Shown here: positions 1 through 8,964 of the stretch, piece after piece
Numbering within the stretch: position 1 is the first letter of the stretch
How the letters are laid out: every line of letters starts with the position of its first letter
NCBI RefSeq assembly: GCF_903645315.1
Contig: NZ_CAHJXL010000001.1
Coordinates: 2,222,001 to 2,286,000 of the forward strand
DNA length: 64,000 bases
Origin: Victivallis sp. Marseille-Q1083
Lineage (GTDB): Bacteria > Verrucomicrobiota > Lentisphaeria > Victivallales > Victivallaceae
Direction of reading: 5' to 3'
Program-made: the position numbers and the translations under genes
Notes under the pieces: model-generated
Databases searched by the model: none
What the model saw: the letters and a program-made list of their open reading frames with translations, nothing else
What the model was told of the DNA's origin: nothing

Positions 1-1647
1 GAACCGCAGCGCATCGGCGCCGTATTCGGCGATGACGTCCAGCGGGTCCGGTGAATTGCCGAGCGACTTGGAAAGCTTCCGGCCGAGGTCGTCGCGGATG
101 ATGCTGGTGAAATAGACGTTTTCGAACGGAATTTCCTGCATGAACTCGCAGCCGGCCATGATCATCCGGGCCACCCAGAAGAAGATGATGTCCGGGCCGG
201 TGACCAATGTGGTGGTCGGGTAGAAATATTCCAGCTCCGGCGTCTTTGCCGGCCAGCCCATCACCGAGAACGGCCACAGCCAGGAGCTGAACCAGGTATC
301 GAGCACATCCTCTTCCTGACGCCACGGCCCCGGCGCCGTCGGCGCTTCCATGCCGACGTAAACTTCATTGGTCCGGTCGTTGTACCAGGCCGGGATGCGG
401 TGACCCCACCAGATCTGGCGGCTGATGCACCAATCCTGGATGTTTTCCATCCAGTGAAAATAGGTCTTGGTCCAGCGCTCCGGGTAGAATTTGATCCGGC
501 CGCTCCGGACCGCTTCGAGCGCCGGCTTGGCCAATTCCTTCATATTGCAGAACCACTGGTAACTGACCAGCGTTTCGATCGGCACGTCGCCGCGTTCGGA
601 GTAACCGACGGCGTGGCGGATGTTCTCGATTTCGCCCATCAGCTGCTGTTCCTGCAGCATCGCGACCGCTTTTTTGCGGGCCGCGAAACGGTCGAGCCCG
701 GCGAATTCCGCGCCGCACCGCTCGTTGAGCGTCGCATCCGGATTCATGATATTGATGCACTCCAGATGGTGCCGCAACCCGACGGCAAAGTCGTTCGGGT
801 CGTGGGCCGGCGTGATTTTGACGCAGCCGGTGCCCTTGGCCGGGTCGGCATGTTCATCGGCGATGATCGGAATCAACCGGTCGGTCAGCGGCAATTTGAC
901 CATTTTGCCGACCAGCGGCCGATAACGTTCGTCGTCCGGATGGACCGCGACGGCGGTGTCGCCGAACAGCGTTTCCGGCCGGGTCGTCGCCACTTCCAGC
1001 GCGCCGGAACCGTCGGCCAGCGGATAAAGAATATGGTAGAACTGCCCGTCGACCTCTTTGTAAATCACTTCCTCGTCGGACAGCGCCGTCCTGGCCACCG
1101 GACACCAGTTGATCATCCGCCGGCCGCGATAAATGTAGCCTTTGTGGTACAGTTCGACGAATACCTTCCGGACCGCCAGCGACAGGCCTTCGTCCATCGT
1201 GAAGCGTTCGCGTTCCCAATCGCAGGAACAGCCGAGTTTGCGGAGCTGTTTGATGATCGTGCCGCCGTACTGTTCACGCCATTGCCAGACTGTTTCGATG
1301 AACTTTTCACGGCCGAGCTCATCGCGGCCGGGTTTGCCGGCCTGCCGCAACGACTTTTCGACTTTGCTTTCGGTGGCGATGCCGGCATGGTCGGTCCCCG
1401 GAAACCAACTGACTTCGTAGCCGCGCATCCGGTGATAACGGACCAGGATGTCCTGCAGCGTGTTGTTCAGCACGTGTCCGAGCGTCAGAATTCCGGTGAC
1501 ATTCGGCGGCGGAATGACGATCGAATACGGTTTCTTGTCCGGATTCGGGGTCCCGTGAAAATAACCGCGTTCTTCCCAGACCGGGTACCATTTGGCCTCG
1601 ACATCGGCCGATTCGTATGCCTTGGGCATCTGATTTGTCGCGTTCAT
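1..1647 (-). CDS. valS: Valine--tRNA ligase, N-terminal 549 residues (cut by window edge)
   Basis: Class I aminoacyl-tRNA synthetase that charges tRNA-Val in the cytoplasm. The HIGH-type signature appears as TLGH at residues 55-58 directly after PPPNVTG, and the KMSKS-type loop as KLSKS at residues 524-528. The inserted CP1 editing region lies between them and includes TTRPETLFGDTAVAVHP, typical of ValRS. The start at 1647 is preceded by GGAG with an 8-base gap; an in-frame ATG at 1629 is the alternative. About 330 further residues (anticodon-binding and coiled-coil parts) should lie beyond base 1. HIGH is altered to TLGH, where ValRS more often has HMGH. Upstream is a 230-base gap shared with a divergent lipoprotein gene. 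Confidence 0.96.
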   Translation of the reverse strand, partial: MNATNQMPKAYESADVEAKWYPVWEERGYFHGTPNPDKKPYSIVIPPPNVTGILTLGHVLNNTLQDILVRYHRMRGYEVSWFPGTDHAGIATESKVEKSLRQAGKPGRDELGREKFIETVWQWREQYGGTIIKQLRKLGCSCDWERERFTMDEGLSLAVRKVFVELYHKGYIYRGRRMINWCPVARTALSDEEVIYKEVDGQFYHILYPLADGSGALEVATTRPETLFGDTAVAVHPDDERYRPLVGKMVKLPLTDRLIPIIADEHADPAKGTGCVKITPAHDPNDFAVGLRHHLECINIMNPDATLNERCGAEFAGLDRFAARKKAVAMLQEQQLMGEIENIRHAVGYSERGDVPIETLVSYQWFCNMKELAKPALEAVRSGRIKFYPERWTKTYFHWMENIQDWCISRQIWWGHRIPAWYNDRTNEVYVGMEAPTAPGPWRQEEDVLDTWFSSWLWPFSVMGWPAKTPELEYFYPTTTLVTGPDIIFFWVARMIMAGCEFMQEIPFENVYFTSIIRDDLGRKLSKSLGNSPDPLDVIAEYGADALRF

Positions 1648-1789
1648 GAATATTGCTCCAGCTTACTATCGAAAAATAATGCTTATTCTTTCCAATTGCC
1701 TCGATGGCGATAAACTTATTAATATAGCACACATCAGGACGTTGTGAAACGGTTTTTTCGACAAAAATCAAAATCCGCCCCGATTGCAA

Positions 1790-1819
1790 TTGGCATAAGC
1801 CGGTGTCCGGCCTTATATT
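1790..1819 (+). promoter_or_regulatory. Candidate sigma70-type promoter for the 1878 lipoprotein gene
   Basis: TTGGCA at 1790-1795 and TATATT at 1814-1819 are separated by 18 bases. They lie about 60 bases before the lipoprotein start, in the valS/lipoprotein divergent gap. The match to consensus is moderate, so this is a weak call. Confidence 0.35.
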
Positions 1820-1877
1820 GGTTGCCGGCAACGCCCGGAACGGGGAAAGACAGTCCAACCGAAATGGAGAAGGCAAT

Positions 1878-2825
1878 ATGAAAAAGATCATCGTCAGTAT
1901 TTTCTCTGGCTGCCTTGTTTTTTTGCTTTGTTCCTGCGCCAGTACAACCTGCGCTGATTTCGGCTGCAAACTTGCCGCCTGTTACGGTAATTTCGACTCC
2001 TGCGCCCGCGATATTTCCGCTTCGTTGGCCGATCCGGAGGTACGGGCGGAGTTGGAAAAGACGCCGGCGGCGGGTGCCTATTATCACCAGATGCTGGCGG
2101 TTGCCGAGCTCAACCGCGGTATGATTGCCAATGCGTTAACTGAATTCGAAACCTCCCTCGCTTTTCAGCCGCTGGCGCTGACCTATTTTTTCCGGGCCCG
2201 GTATTTCCTTCGCGAAGGGAAAAATGCCGAAGCGGCAGACGACATCGCCGCGATGGAGGACCTGTTGTCATCCCCGAACGCCGCGGAGGTGGCATATTAT
2301 CAATTCCTGCTGGCCCTGCTGCCGGGTGAATCCCATGACGAAATGCTCCAACTTTCCAGCCGGGATTTTTTGCAGAGCCGGCTCGACCATTTGAAGGCCC
2401 GGCTTGAAGTGCAAAAAGCGTATCCGCCCGGTATTCTGCCGGTTTTTCAGCCGGTCGACTCCAGGCGTTTCGCCGGAATTTCCTATGGGATGACATATGA
2501 CGAGATGGTGGAACAACTGGGGCCGCCGAACAATTCTTATCCGGTTCGCATGAGTGCAGCGGCAATCATGAACGGTCCGACGGCTTATGTTTACCGCTAT
2601 CCGGAGGAAGGTATCGCGGTGGAATTCCGTTACTCCCCCGAAACCAGACGGCTCGGCGACATTTTGCTTTTTCCGGCCGATATCTATCTGCGGCGGGGCA
2701 GTTCGCATATGCCGGTCCTTCGCCCCCAGTCGGCCGATCTCTATCCGCAGGACAGCCAATATGCGCCGGTATTCCGTCCTGAAGACGCACCGTATCTGCT
2801 TGGAACCTACGGAGGTTTGAAATGA
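1878..2825 (+). CDS. Lipoprotein with TPR-like middle and BamE/SmpA-like C-terminal region
   Basis: A 315-residue predicted outer-envelope lipoprotein. Residues 1-20 form a type II signal peptide ending in the lipobox LCSC, with Cys20 as the lipidation site. Residues about 70-130 read like one or two TPR helices-pairs (ELNRGMIANALTEFETSLAF and following). Around residues 200-220 the run GISYGMTYDEMVEQLGPP resembles the start of BamE/SmpA/OmlA-type domains, which begin with a G-M-T-x-x-x-V-x-x-L-G-x-P pattern. The ATG at 1878 is preceded by GGAGAAGG; a longer reading frame upstream lacks this. The next gene, a second small lipoprotein, starts 39 bases downstream and is probably cotranscribed. 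The role is unknown; an envelope-assembly or peptidoglycan-associated function is only a guess. Confidence 0.8.
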   Translation: MKKIIVSIFSGCLVFLLCSCASTTCADFGCKLAACYGNFDSCARDISASLADPEVRAELEKTPAAGAYYHQMLAVAELNRGMIANALTEFETSLAFQPLALTYFFRARYFLREGKNAEAADDIAAMEDLLSSPNAAEVAYYQFLLALLPGESHDEMLQLSSRDFLQSRLDHLKARLEVQKAYPPGILPVFQPVDSRRFAGISYGMTYDEMVEQLGPPNNSYPVRMSAAAIMNGPTAYVYRYPEEGIAVEFRYSPETRRLGDILLFPADIYLRRGSSHMPVLRPQSADLYPQDSQYAPVFRPEDAPYLLGTYGGLK

Positions 2826-2864
2826 TTCTGCTTTGCAATATACTGAATGGATAAGGATGAAAAT

Positions 2865-3278
2865 ATGAAATTCTGCTATCAATTGGCGGCGGCGCTGCTG
2901 CTGGCCGGCGCTGCCGGCTGCGGTACCGCGCAGGTGCGCGGCATCGAATCGAAAATTGAACCGACCGAGGCGACGGTCGAATATCCGGTGGCGACGGTCG
3001 AAGCGACCAATGTCTCCTACTGGCTGTTCGGTCTATTGCCGCTTTACAGCGGCAATCCGCATCGGCCCAACACCGGTGATTATCATATTTTTCAGGATCT
3101 GGCGACACCGGAAAACAACGAGGAAATGGCGGCGCGCGGCGTCGTCAGGTATCGGGCCGACCGGCTGGATGACGTCAGGACGACGGTGGACTGGAGCGGC
3201 TGGTATTCGCTCGGCACCGTCTGGCGCAAAGTGGTCCGGACCGATGCGGTCGTCATGAGGGTGCATCATCCGGAGTGA
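2865..3278 (+). CDS. Small predicted lipoprotein, unknown function
   Basis: A 137-residue protein. The N-terminus MKFCYQLAAALLLAGAAGC is a short lipoprotein signal with Cys19 at the lipobox (AAGC). The mature part contains YWLFGLLPLYSG, a short hydrophobic stretch, and a C-terminal half rich in charged and beta-prone residues. I do not recognise the family. AAGGA lies 7 bases before the ATG at 2865, which decides this start over an in-frame ATG at 2847. It follows the other lipoprotein gene by 39 bases and ends just before a hairpin that closes the transcription unit. Confidence 0.72.
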   Translation: MKFCYQLAAALLLAGAAGCGTAQVRGIESKIEPTEATVEYPVATVEATNVSYWLFGLLPLYSGNPHRPNTGDYHIFQDLATPENNEEMAARGVVRYRADRLDDVRTTVDWSGWYSLGTVWRKVVRTDAVVMRVHHPE

Positions 3279-3306
3279 GCGTTCGTCGGCTTCCGACTGC
3301 GGAGGG

Positions 3307-3356
3307 CGCTCCGGCGTAGGCTTCATACCCGGCGGGACCGGAGCGTTAGCTTTTTT
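3307..3356 (+). terminator. Rho-independent-type terminator of the lipoprotein pair
   Basis: The arms CGCTCCGG (3307-3314) and CCGGAGCG (3338-3345) pair perfectly around a 23-base loop and are followed by TTAGCTTTTTT. The T-rich tail overlaps the last codons of the convergent dus gene, whose stop codon is at 3346-3348. Confidence 0.7.
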
Positions 3357-4290
3357 GAAAGCCGGCCGGAATCGTCAGACGGTCAGGTTCCAGTTCGCGC
3401 CATTGTCCCGGTGCCGCGTCCCGCAGTTGCCGCAGTACCGGATTGGCTTTGCCCCAGAGGAAATTGGCCAGTTCGATTGCTTTGCCGTTGCTGAATGCAC
3501 GCTCCGGCAAGCGCCGCGCCTGCTCCAGCACCGCCCGGAACAGCGCCAGCCGGCCGGCTGCCGGCGTCGGCAAACCGCCCATTCCTTCGATCCGGCGCAA
3601 CAGGTAGGGGTCGCGCAGAAAGCCCCGGGCCGCCATCACCGCCGCACAGCCGGTCAGTTGCCGGAGTTGCCCGGCTTCTTCCGGTGCGATGATGTCGCCG
3701 TTGCCGATCACCGGCAGCGGAGCGGCCAGCGCCACCGCCCGTTGCAATCGCGCCGGACCGTCCGGGATGGGGGCGTACTGCTCACGGACCGTCCGGAAGT
3801 GGATGATCAGGTAATCCAGCGTTTGGCTGCCGGCCAGCAATGGAATGAATTGCCGGCTCTCGGCCGGGTCGGCGAAGCCGAGCCGGATTTTGGCGCTGAC
3901 GGAGAGCTGCGGGCAGCGCTCTTTCAGAGTCGTCAGGATATGCAGCATCCGTTTCGGCTGCCGCAGCGCGCCGCCGCCGGCGCCGCCGCCGACCACCTGA
4001 CGGCTGGGACAGCCGAAATTCAGATTGACATGACGGATGCCGACGCCGGCGAGCCGGCCGGCGGTTTCGGCCAGTTTGCCGGCATCGGTTCCCATCAACT
4101 GGACGACAAGCGGAATTGCCGCCGATTGGAATGGCGCCAGAAACGCTTTCAGATGTTTGTCGCGCGGCACCGCGTTGGAAAGGCGCAGAAACGGCGTCAG
4201 CCAGACGGACGTCAGGCCGAGCTGGTTGGCCGCCAGCACCAGCGCCGGATGCATGACCCCTTCCATCGGGCCGGGCCAGGCGGCGGGCAT
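3346..4290 (-). CDS. dus: tRNA-dihydrouridine synthase
   Basis: A 314-residue flavoenzyme of the Dus family, which reduces uridine to dihydrouridine in the tRNA D-loop using FMN and NAD(P)H. The N-terminal GPMEGV (residues 7-12) is the family's APMEGVTD region. NLNFGCPS contains the catalytic cysteine, Cys94, and VIGNGDI plus GCAAVMAARGFLRDP match the FMN-phosphate-binding part of the TIM barrel. The start at ATG 4290 lies 9 bases past the end of mutM (stop 4299-4301); a GTG at 4311 overlapping mutM is an alternative. Transcription probably continues from GNAT and mutM. A diverged 280-bp fragment of this gene (residues about 118-210) recurs at 11593-11874. The subfamily (DusA/B/C) cannot be fixed by eye. 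Confidence 0.93.
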   Translation of the reverse strand: MPAAWPGPMEGVMHPALVLAANQLGLTSVWLTPFLRLSNAVPRDKHLKAFLAPFQSAAIPLVVQLMGTDAGKLAETAGRLAGVGIRHVNLNFGCPSRQVVGGGAGGGALRQPKRMLHILTTLKERCPQLSVSAKIRLGFADPAESRQFIPLLAGSQTLDYLIIHFRTVREQYAPIPDGPARLQRAVALAAPLPVIGNGDIIAPEEAGQLRQLTGCAAVMAARGFLRDPYLLRRIEGMGGLPTPAAGRLALFRAVLEQARRLPERAFSNGKAIELANFLWGKANPVLRQLRDAAPGQWRELEPDRLTIPAGFQKS

Positions 4291-4298
4291 ATCCCAGG

Positions 4299-5123
4299 TC
4301 AATGCTGGCACTCCGGACAGAAGCAGGAGCTGCGGCCGCCGAGCCGTTCCTGGCGAATCGCGGCGCCGCAGCGCCGGCAGGGCTGGTTGCGGCGGCCGTA
4401 AACCATCAATTGCTGGGCGAATTTGCCTTCGCTGCCGTCGACGTGCCGGTAATCGGCGATGGTGCTGCCTCCGGCGGCGATCGCTTTGTGCAGCGTTGTT
4501 TTGGCCGACGCGACGAGACGCTCGCACTCTTCGCGGGAAAGGGCGTCGGCCGGCCGCAGCGGCGAGATGCCGGCGTCAAACAAGGTTTCGGCGGCATAGA
4601 TGTTGCCGATGCCGACGACGACGGCATTGTCCATCAGGACATTTTTAATGCAGCCGGATTTATGGCGGGTCATCCGGTAAAAATAATCGCCGGAAAACAC
4701 ATCGGTCAACGGCTCCGGCCCCAGTCCGGCCAGCAATTCCGGTTCCGCACCGGGCTGCGGCAGTGTGCAAAGCCGGATGGAACTGAACCGGCGGGTGCAT
4801 TCGAAACGGAACGCCATGCCGTCGTCCAATTTCAGGATGACATGCTCATGCTTGCGCCGGGGAACTTCATACGGTTCGACCCGGATGACGCCGCTCATAC
4901 CCAGGTGCATGACCAGCGCCAGGCGGTTGGCCAATTCGAGGATCAGATAACGGGCGCGCCGCCGGACTTCGGCGATTGGCGTATGCAGCAGTTCCGGCGT
5001 ATGCAGCACCTCCAGCGGATAACGCATCACCGGGATGAATGTTTCCGCCTTGACGAACTGCCGGCCCGGCAGGCAATTGCTCAAAGCGCATTTGACGGTT
5101 TCGACTTCCGGCAATTCCGGCAT
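4299..5123 (-). CDS. mutM: Formamidopyrimidine-DNA glycosylase (Fpg/MutM) with altered active-site loops
   Basis: A 274-residue base-excision repair enzyme that removes oxidised purines. It starts MPELPEVE, giving the catalytic Pro2 and Glu3. LMDNAVVVGIGNIYA is the helix-two-turns-helix region, and a C-terminal zinc finger CRRC...CPEC ends the protein, as in the family. There are two oddities. The conserved lysine of the RRAKYL motif (Lys57 in E. coli) is Arg58 here (RRRARYL). The DPRRFG loop that reads the lesion strand is replaced by CTRRFSS. The enzyme may still act, but its lesion preference or beta/delta-elimination chemistry could differ. It lies between GNAT (87 bases upstream) and dus (8-base gap) and is probably cotranscribed with them. 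Confidence 0.94.
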   Translation of the reverse strand: MPELPEVETVKCALSNCLPGRQFVKAETFIPVMRYPLEVLHTPELLHTPIAEVRRRARYLILELANRLALVMHLGMSGVIRVEPYEVPRRKHEHVILKLDDGMAFRFECTRRFSSIRLCTLPQPGAEPELLAGLGPEPLTDVFSGDYFYRMTRHKSGCIKNVLMDNAVVVGIGNIYAAETLFDAGISPLRPADALSREECERLVASAKTTLHKAIAAGGSTIADYRHVDGSEGKFAQQLMVYGRRNQPCRRCGAAIRQERLGGRSSCFCPECQH

Positions 5124-5210
5124 GATTCGTTGGCCTCCTGAAAGTAAAGCGATTTGCCTATACAATGCCACCGGAATTGCCGATTTTCCACCTGCGGCCC
5201 GAGAAAATTC

Positions 5211-5645
5211 TCATTCGGGGGACAAATGCCGGCTCAACACCACCAGATCGTCCCGCCGGTCGAAGCCGACGCGCCGCCAGAAGCCGACCGCCTCCGGATT
5301 GTCCGTCTCGACCAGAAGATGGATATAGGTCAAGCCCTGCTGGCGCAACGCTTCGGTTGCCGCGGCGACCAGCGCCGAACCGATTCCCCGGCGGCGTTCC
5401 GTTCCGGCCACCGCCAGATGGTAAAAATAACCGCTGCGCCGGTCATGGCCGGCCTGCAGCGTTCCCCACAATGTCCGGCGGTCCGGCGAGAGCGCCATGA
5501 AACTGCAGTTGGCGTTGCGTTCCAGATAGCTTTGCAGTCCTTCCCGGCTATCGGAAGCGGAAACGCACAACCCGCTGGTTTGCCGCCAGAGCGCGATGAT
5601 CTGCTCGTAAAACTCCAGTTGCAGCGGTTCGATCAGAAATTCCAT
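5211..5645 (-). CDS. GNAT-family N-acetyltransferase
   Basis: A 144-residue acetyl-CoA-dependent acetyltransferase. ERRRGIGSAL at residues 83-92 is the pyrophosphate-binding Q/R-x-x-G-x-G/A motif, followed by the helix LVAAATEALR. NPEAVGFWRRVGF is the classic C-terminal beta-6/beta-7 region of RimI-like proteins. The start at ATG 5645 is supported by GGAG 9 bases upstream. The substrate is unknown. The first 71 codons and the ribosome-binding site are repeated exactly at 11875-12104, where the copy is broken. It heads the probable GNAT-mutM-dus unit. Confidence 0.9.
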   Translation of the reverse strand: MEFLIEPLQLEFYEQIIALWRQTSGLCVSASDSREGLQSYLERNANCSFMALSPDRRTLWGTLQAGHDRRSGYFYHLAVAGTERRRGIGSALVAAATEALRQQGLTYIHLLVETDNPEAVGFWRRVGFDRRDDLVVLSRHLSPE

Positions 5646-5661
5646 GACAACGTTCTCCGGC
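5432..5661. repeat. 230-bp perfect direct repeat, copy 1 (within the GNAT gene)
   Basis: Every base from 5432 to 5661 is identical to 11875-12104, in the same orientation. The copy covers GNAT codons 1-71 and 16 bases of upstream DNA. Homology outside it is much weaker: the next roughly 70 bases on the upstream side of GNAT are only partly alike. Confidence 0.97.
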
Positions 5662-5756
5662 ATTGATTCATATTCGCCATGCCAATATTGTACTGCCGGA
5701 CCGCAAAAAGTAAAGCCGGGCGAACTTCCTTCTTCTGATTTTTCCATCAAGCATTA

Positions 5757-7928
5757 TCACTCCGCCGGCGGAATCAGCCAATGTTGCAGTAACCGGGCCC
5801 GAAACTCATCGGCCATGGCACCGGTTCGAGGTGAAAACACTACCAATGCCATTTCAGCAAGAATGGCTTCTGCTTCGGCTTTCCATTCAGGATCCAGCAA
5901 GGCAGCATGAACGATCAAATAATCTTCCAGACCGCTTCGCCATTGGAGGAAACGACGACTTGGCACCAATGTCCCATCGGGCGCGACATAAGTTAGTCCG
6001 TAGTTTCGGAATTTCCCTTGATAACGGAAACTGCAACTGTTCGTTGTCCAGAAGAAACACCCGTCCAAGCCGTTCAATAACGCCAACCAAGGTTGGCCGC
6101 GATACAGCGCCAGATCCTGTGCCGGCTCACAGTCACAATTGTATACATAATTCGGTTTGCCGCTTTCCCGTATGATATCGAGCTCTGTGGCGAACTGGTC
6201 TGTCACGGGGGGAAATTGCCGGGCCAATGGACACCAGGCATCGACCACGCCGACAAATGATGATATCTGGTCTTCATTGTCTACCAGATGGTCGGAAAAA
6301 ATCCTGACTTCTGGATCGTGTGCTTTGATTGCCCGTGCCGAATCCAGAAAAACGTTGTCGAGAGATTCATCGTAAATACATAAATACCAGTCTTCATATC
6401 CCAACCCGGACGCTTCGAATACCGCGACAAGGCGGTCCAGCCAAGTATTATATGACGGCGTCCATCCTCCATTCTGCAAAACGAACCATACTTCAACAAA
6501 GATCGTAAATTTCAATTCAGGAGCGACGGCACGAATATTATCGATCATTCGCTCAAGCACAGCGAACTCGTCTTTTTCCCCCGGTTCCCCACGGAAAGCA
6601 AAATGAAACATATTGACCCGATTCTCAATCAGAAATCGTAAACCGGCCTGATCAGCAGCCAGAGAATAATCCCAGTGAAAGATATCCAGCGGCATTTGTT
6701 CCGGTAGCCTCAAATTCGTCACCGCGACTCGAACCGGGATGCTTTGTACTTCAAAGGCTGTGTCAAAAGGAATCATTTCCAGTTGGCCCCAATAATGGCC
6801 GGCTGCGACGTCTCTGGTGTTGAACTGCAGCTGAATACCGACCGTTTCTCCGGCCGGAAGTGTAATCATCTCTCCAGAAGCAAAAATGCGCGGGTAATCA
6901 GGATGTCCTTCGACATATTCAAGCTGATACAACGTTGAAAAAGGCGCAATTGATCCATTTACCCGAATCTGAATGTTTTGCGATTCGGTATGATAATTAT
7001 GAATCAGCAAAAGCATTTCATCCGCAGCGTTGCGAGGCATCATTTTTTCCTGTAAGGCAACCGCTGCCGGTGCAACGAGGGTTTGCTTATTGAATGTCGC
7101 CATATTGTCAACTACCCGGCAGGCGATTCCCCATTTTATGGCTTCCTGCTTAGCTTGCCGGAATAAATTCACCGGTACAATACCTTCTCCAAGTACAGTC
7201 AAGAAATTCTCCATGCTCTTCAAAGAATTCCGAACCGCCGCCGTTCCGGCAAAATCTGCCGTCGGAAATTCCATTGCTTTCAACTGCAGGGCTGTTTTCT
7301 CGACAACGGCCCGTTCCGCCGGAAGCACATAACGGGCCGGGATTTGCAGCGCGCCATTCGGAATATCCAACCGGCCGGATTCATCAGCACAAACCGTAAT
7401 GCCGCCAATCGCCAGAAAAGTCCCTTCACTGTTATAGTCCAAGCCGGCAGCAACACTGAGCAGATTTTCCGGACGGCTCCGCTTTATCCTAACTCGGATC
7501 ACTTCCCACTCCAATGCAGTATTGCCCAATTGAACGCTGTCGCGCCAGATGCGATTCCCGTACGAAACACCGTCTGAAATTACCACTGTTGCTTTTTCCG
7601 GCTGATTGGTCAAGATAGCAACAGCAACCTCAAGTTCTTCCATATCCCCCAATTCTTCCGGCAGAAAATCACGGATCAAAAAAATCCAACTATTTGCCGC
7701 TGGAGTCCGAAGCGCCAGCACAGGCTCATCGTGATCTGTCTGCAACATTTCATATTCTCCGGAGCCCTCCCCATAATTCAGGATTTTCCATTGTTCCTGG
7801 ATATGCTCTAAAGAAATAAAATCACTTCTCAACAATTCCTGTCCCTGAAGACTGGGTAAAGTCCAACCCAGCAAAACGATTGACAACAGAATCTTAAATC
7901 GTTTGATTAACAATTTTTTCCGATACAC
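5757..7928 (-). CDS. Secreted glycoside-hydrolase-like protein with DUF4091 C-terminus (cassette A)
   Basis: A 723-residue predicted exported protein. A GTG at 7928, preceded by GGGGA with a 6-base gap, gives a clean signal peptide: KKLLIKRFK, then the hydrophobic ILLSIVLLGWTLPSLQG. An ATG at 8018 would put 30 extra charged residues in front. The middle has a (beta/alpha)8-type character, with RFLIENRVNMFHFAFRG and KFTIFVEVWFVLQNGGWTPS. The C-terminus, with GCFFWTTNSCSFR and the later SRRFLQWRSGLEDYLI, matches the DUF4091 region common at the end of Planctomycetes/Lentisphaerota glycosidase-like proteins. The substrate and catalytic residues are not identified. It follows the pseudopilin gene by 120 bases on the same strand and is probably cotranscribed with it. 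Confidence 0.8.
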   Translation of the reverse strand: MYRKKLLIKRFKILLSIVLLGWTLPSLQGQELLRSDFISLEHIQEQWKILNYGEGSGEYEMLQTDHDEPVLALRTPAANSWIFLIRDFLPEELGDMEELEVAVAILTNQPEKATVVISDGVSYGNRIWRDSVQLGNTALEWEVIRVRIKRSRPENLLSVAAGLDYNSEGTFLAIGGITVCADESGRLDIPNGALQIPARYVLPAERAVVEKTALQLKAMEFPTADFAGTAAVRNSLKSMENFLTVLGEGIVPVNLFRQAKQEAIKWGIACRVVDNMATFNKQTLVAPAAVALQEKMMPRNAADEMLLLIHNYHTESQNIQIRVNGSIAPFSTLYQLEYVEGHPDYPRIFASGEMITLPAGETVGIQLQFNTRDVAAGHYWGQLEMIPFDTAFEVQSIPVRVAVTNLRLPEQMPLDIFHWDYSLAADQAGLRFLIENRVNMFHFAFRGEPGEKDEFAVLERMIDNIRAVAPELKFTIFVEVWFVLQNGGWTPSYNTWLDRLVAVFEASGLGYEDWYLCIYDESLDNVFLDSARAIKAHDPEVRIFSDHLVDNEDQISSFVGVVDAWCPLARQFPPVTDQFATELDIIRESGKPNYVYNCDCEPAQDLALYRGQPWLALLNGLDGCFFWTTNSCSFRYQGKFRNYGLTYVAPDGTLVPSRRFLQWRSGLEDYLIVHAALLDPEWKAEAEAILAEMALVVFSPRTGAMADEFRARLLQHWLIPPAE

Positions 7929-8048
7929 CGTTGATCCCCGATTACTTCTTTTTTTACTCAGCCTGTTTACTGATATGGCGAACTGCCGCCCATACCTTTC
8001 GCTGAAATCCAAATACACATTGAGCGGCAGAACAATTGATTATTTCCG

Positions 8049-8786
8049 TTAATTATTATAATTTCTCTCAACGCCGTTGACAATCAGGTAAGAAAATCCC
8101 GCTTCCCGCAGATCATTTTCACCCCAGCCAGCAACATGCCCGTCCCCAAAGGCAATATTGCCCTGATTGCCGTGATTCAAACTGACACCTCCCCCCAATG
8201 TGAAAGTATCAAAATAGATTCCGGAAATGGTGTACCCTTCATACGTTCCCCAATTGGCACGTGTATCCGCCAATACAATAAGATCGGAGGGCGCTTTCAT
8301 ATTGGCTGCCTTATACATCAACTCATACCAACCGCCGGAAACCGCAAAATTTCCCCACTCCTCCACCCGGGGAGTGTAATAAACATTCTTGGAGTCTTTT
8401 AAGCACGAAAGATAACCGTAACTGCACCATTGCCAAAACGTACTGTCTTCTTCATCGGTATTTGGTATTTTATTGGCCGGACAGAAGGTGCTTTGGGCTT
8501 CCAGATATTCACCCGCACCGCCCAGATTGAGATTCTTATCAGCCAACATACGTGACCAATGACAGTCACCTGTATTCTGATACCAGTAATACATGGGGAA
8601 AAGATCATCGTAATCATTGGCATAGATGGCTATTGCCAATGAACTCTGTTTTAAATTGTTGACGCAACTGACGGCAATGGCTTTCTGCTTCGCCTTGCCG
8701 AGCGCTGGCAGCAGCATTGAAGCGAGAATAGCGATGATCGCGATCACAACCAGCAATTCAATTAGTGTAAAAAGGTTATTCTTCAT
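8049..8786 (-). CDS. Pseudopilin-like protein, prepilin N-terminus plus H-X9-DG C-terminus (cassette A)
   Basis: A 245-residue protein. The N-terminus [12 protein letters not shown] and following [17 protein letters not shown] is a type IV prepilin/type II pseudopilin helix with Glu at +5, continuing into an amphipathic GKAKQKA helix. The C-terminal part holds [14 protein letters not shown], which fits the H-X9-DG motif seen in PVC-group pilin-like proteins (H, nine residues, DG). Several cysteines (SCVNN, FCPAN, WCSYG) could form disulfides. The residue before the expected cleavage is Leu, not the usual Gly. The ATG at 8786 has AGGA about 10 bases upstream; an in-frame ATG at 8828 would hide the signal. 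It has its own near-consensus promoter and is divergent from an AraC regulator. The role is unknown: surface or secretion-linked adaptor by inference. Confidence 0.9.
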   Translation of the reverse strand: MKNNLFTLIELLVVIAIIAILASMLLPALGKAKQKAIAVSCVNNLKQSSLAIAIYANDYDDLFPMYYWYQNTGDCHWSRMLADKNLNLGGAGEYLEAQSTFCPANKIPNTDEEDSTFWQWCSYGYLSCLKDSKNVYYTPRVEEWGNFAVSGGWYELMYKAANMKAPSDLIVLADTRANWGTYEGYTISGIYFDTFTLGGGVSLNHGNQGNIAFGDGHVAGWGENDLREAGFSYLIVNGVERNYNN

Positions 8787-8903
8787 CTTCTGGTTTCCTT
8801 TCGTATCAAACTTGTTTGAAGAATTCATAAGATTTATAACCCATGTGCATGGCTACTCATGGGATATCGTCCCGAACCGGTGAATTGATCTTTTCACCTT
8901 TAA

Positions 8904-8932
8904 ATTATACTGAAAATAACGAAAAAAGTCAA
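8904..8932 (-). promoter_or_regulatory. Near-consensus sigma70-type promoter of cassette A
   Basis: On the minus strand TTGACT (8927-8932) and TATAAT (8904-8909) are separated by exactly 17 bases. The start of transcription would fall near 8897, giving a roughly 110-base leader before the pseudopilin gene. Confidence 0.8.
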
Positions 8933-8954
8933 TCTTTTCAATGTTTGCATTTTG

Positions 8955-8964
8955 TGATATATCA
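8955..8964. promoter_or_regulatory. 10-bp palindrome between the AraC gene and cassette A promoter
   Basis: TGATATATCA is a perfect palindrome 23 bases upstream of the cassette A -35 box, in the gap shared with the AraC gene. It is a possible regulator site, but it is short and AT-rich, so chance is not excluded. Confidence 0.3.

Noticed and set aside
400-1713. Plus-strand open frame opposite valS
   Set aside because: ValRS motifs on the minus strand explain the region; the plus frame has no family signal.
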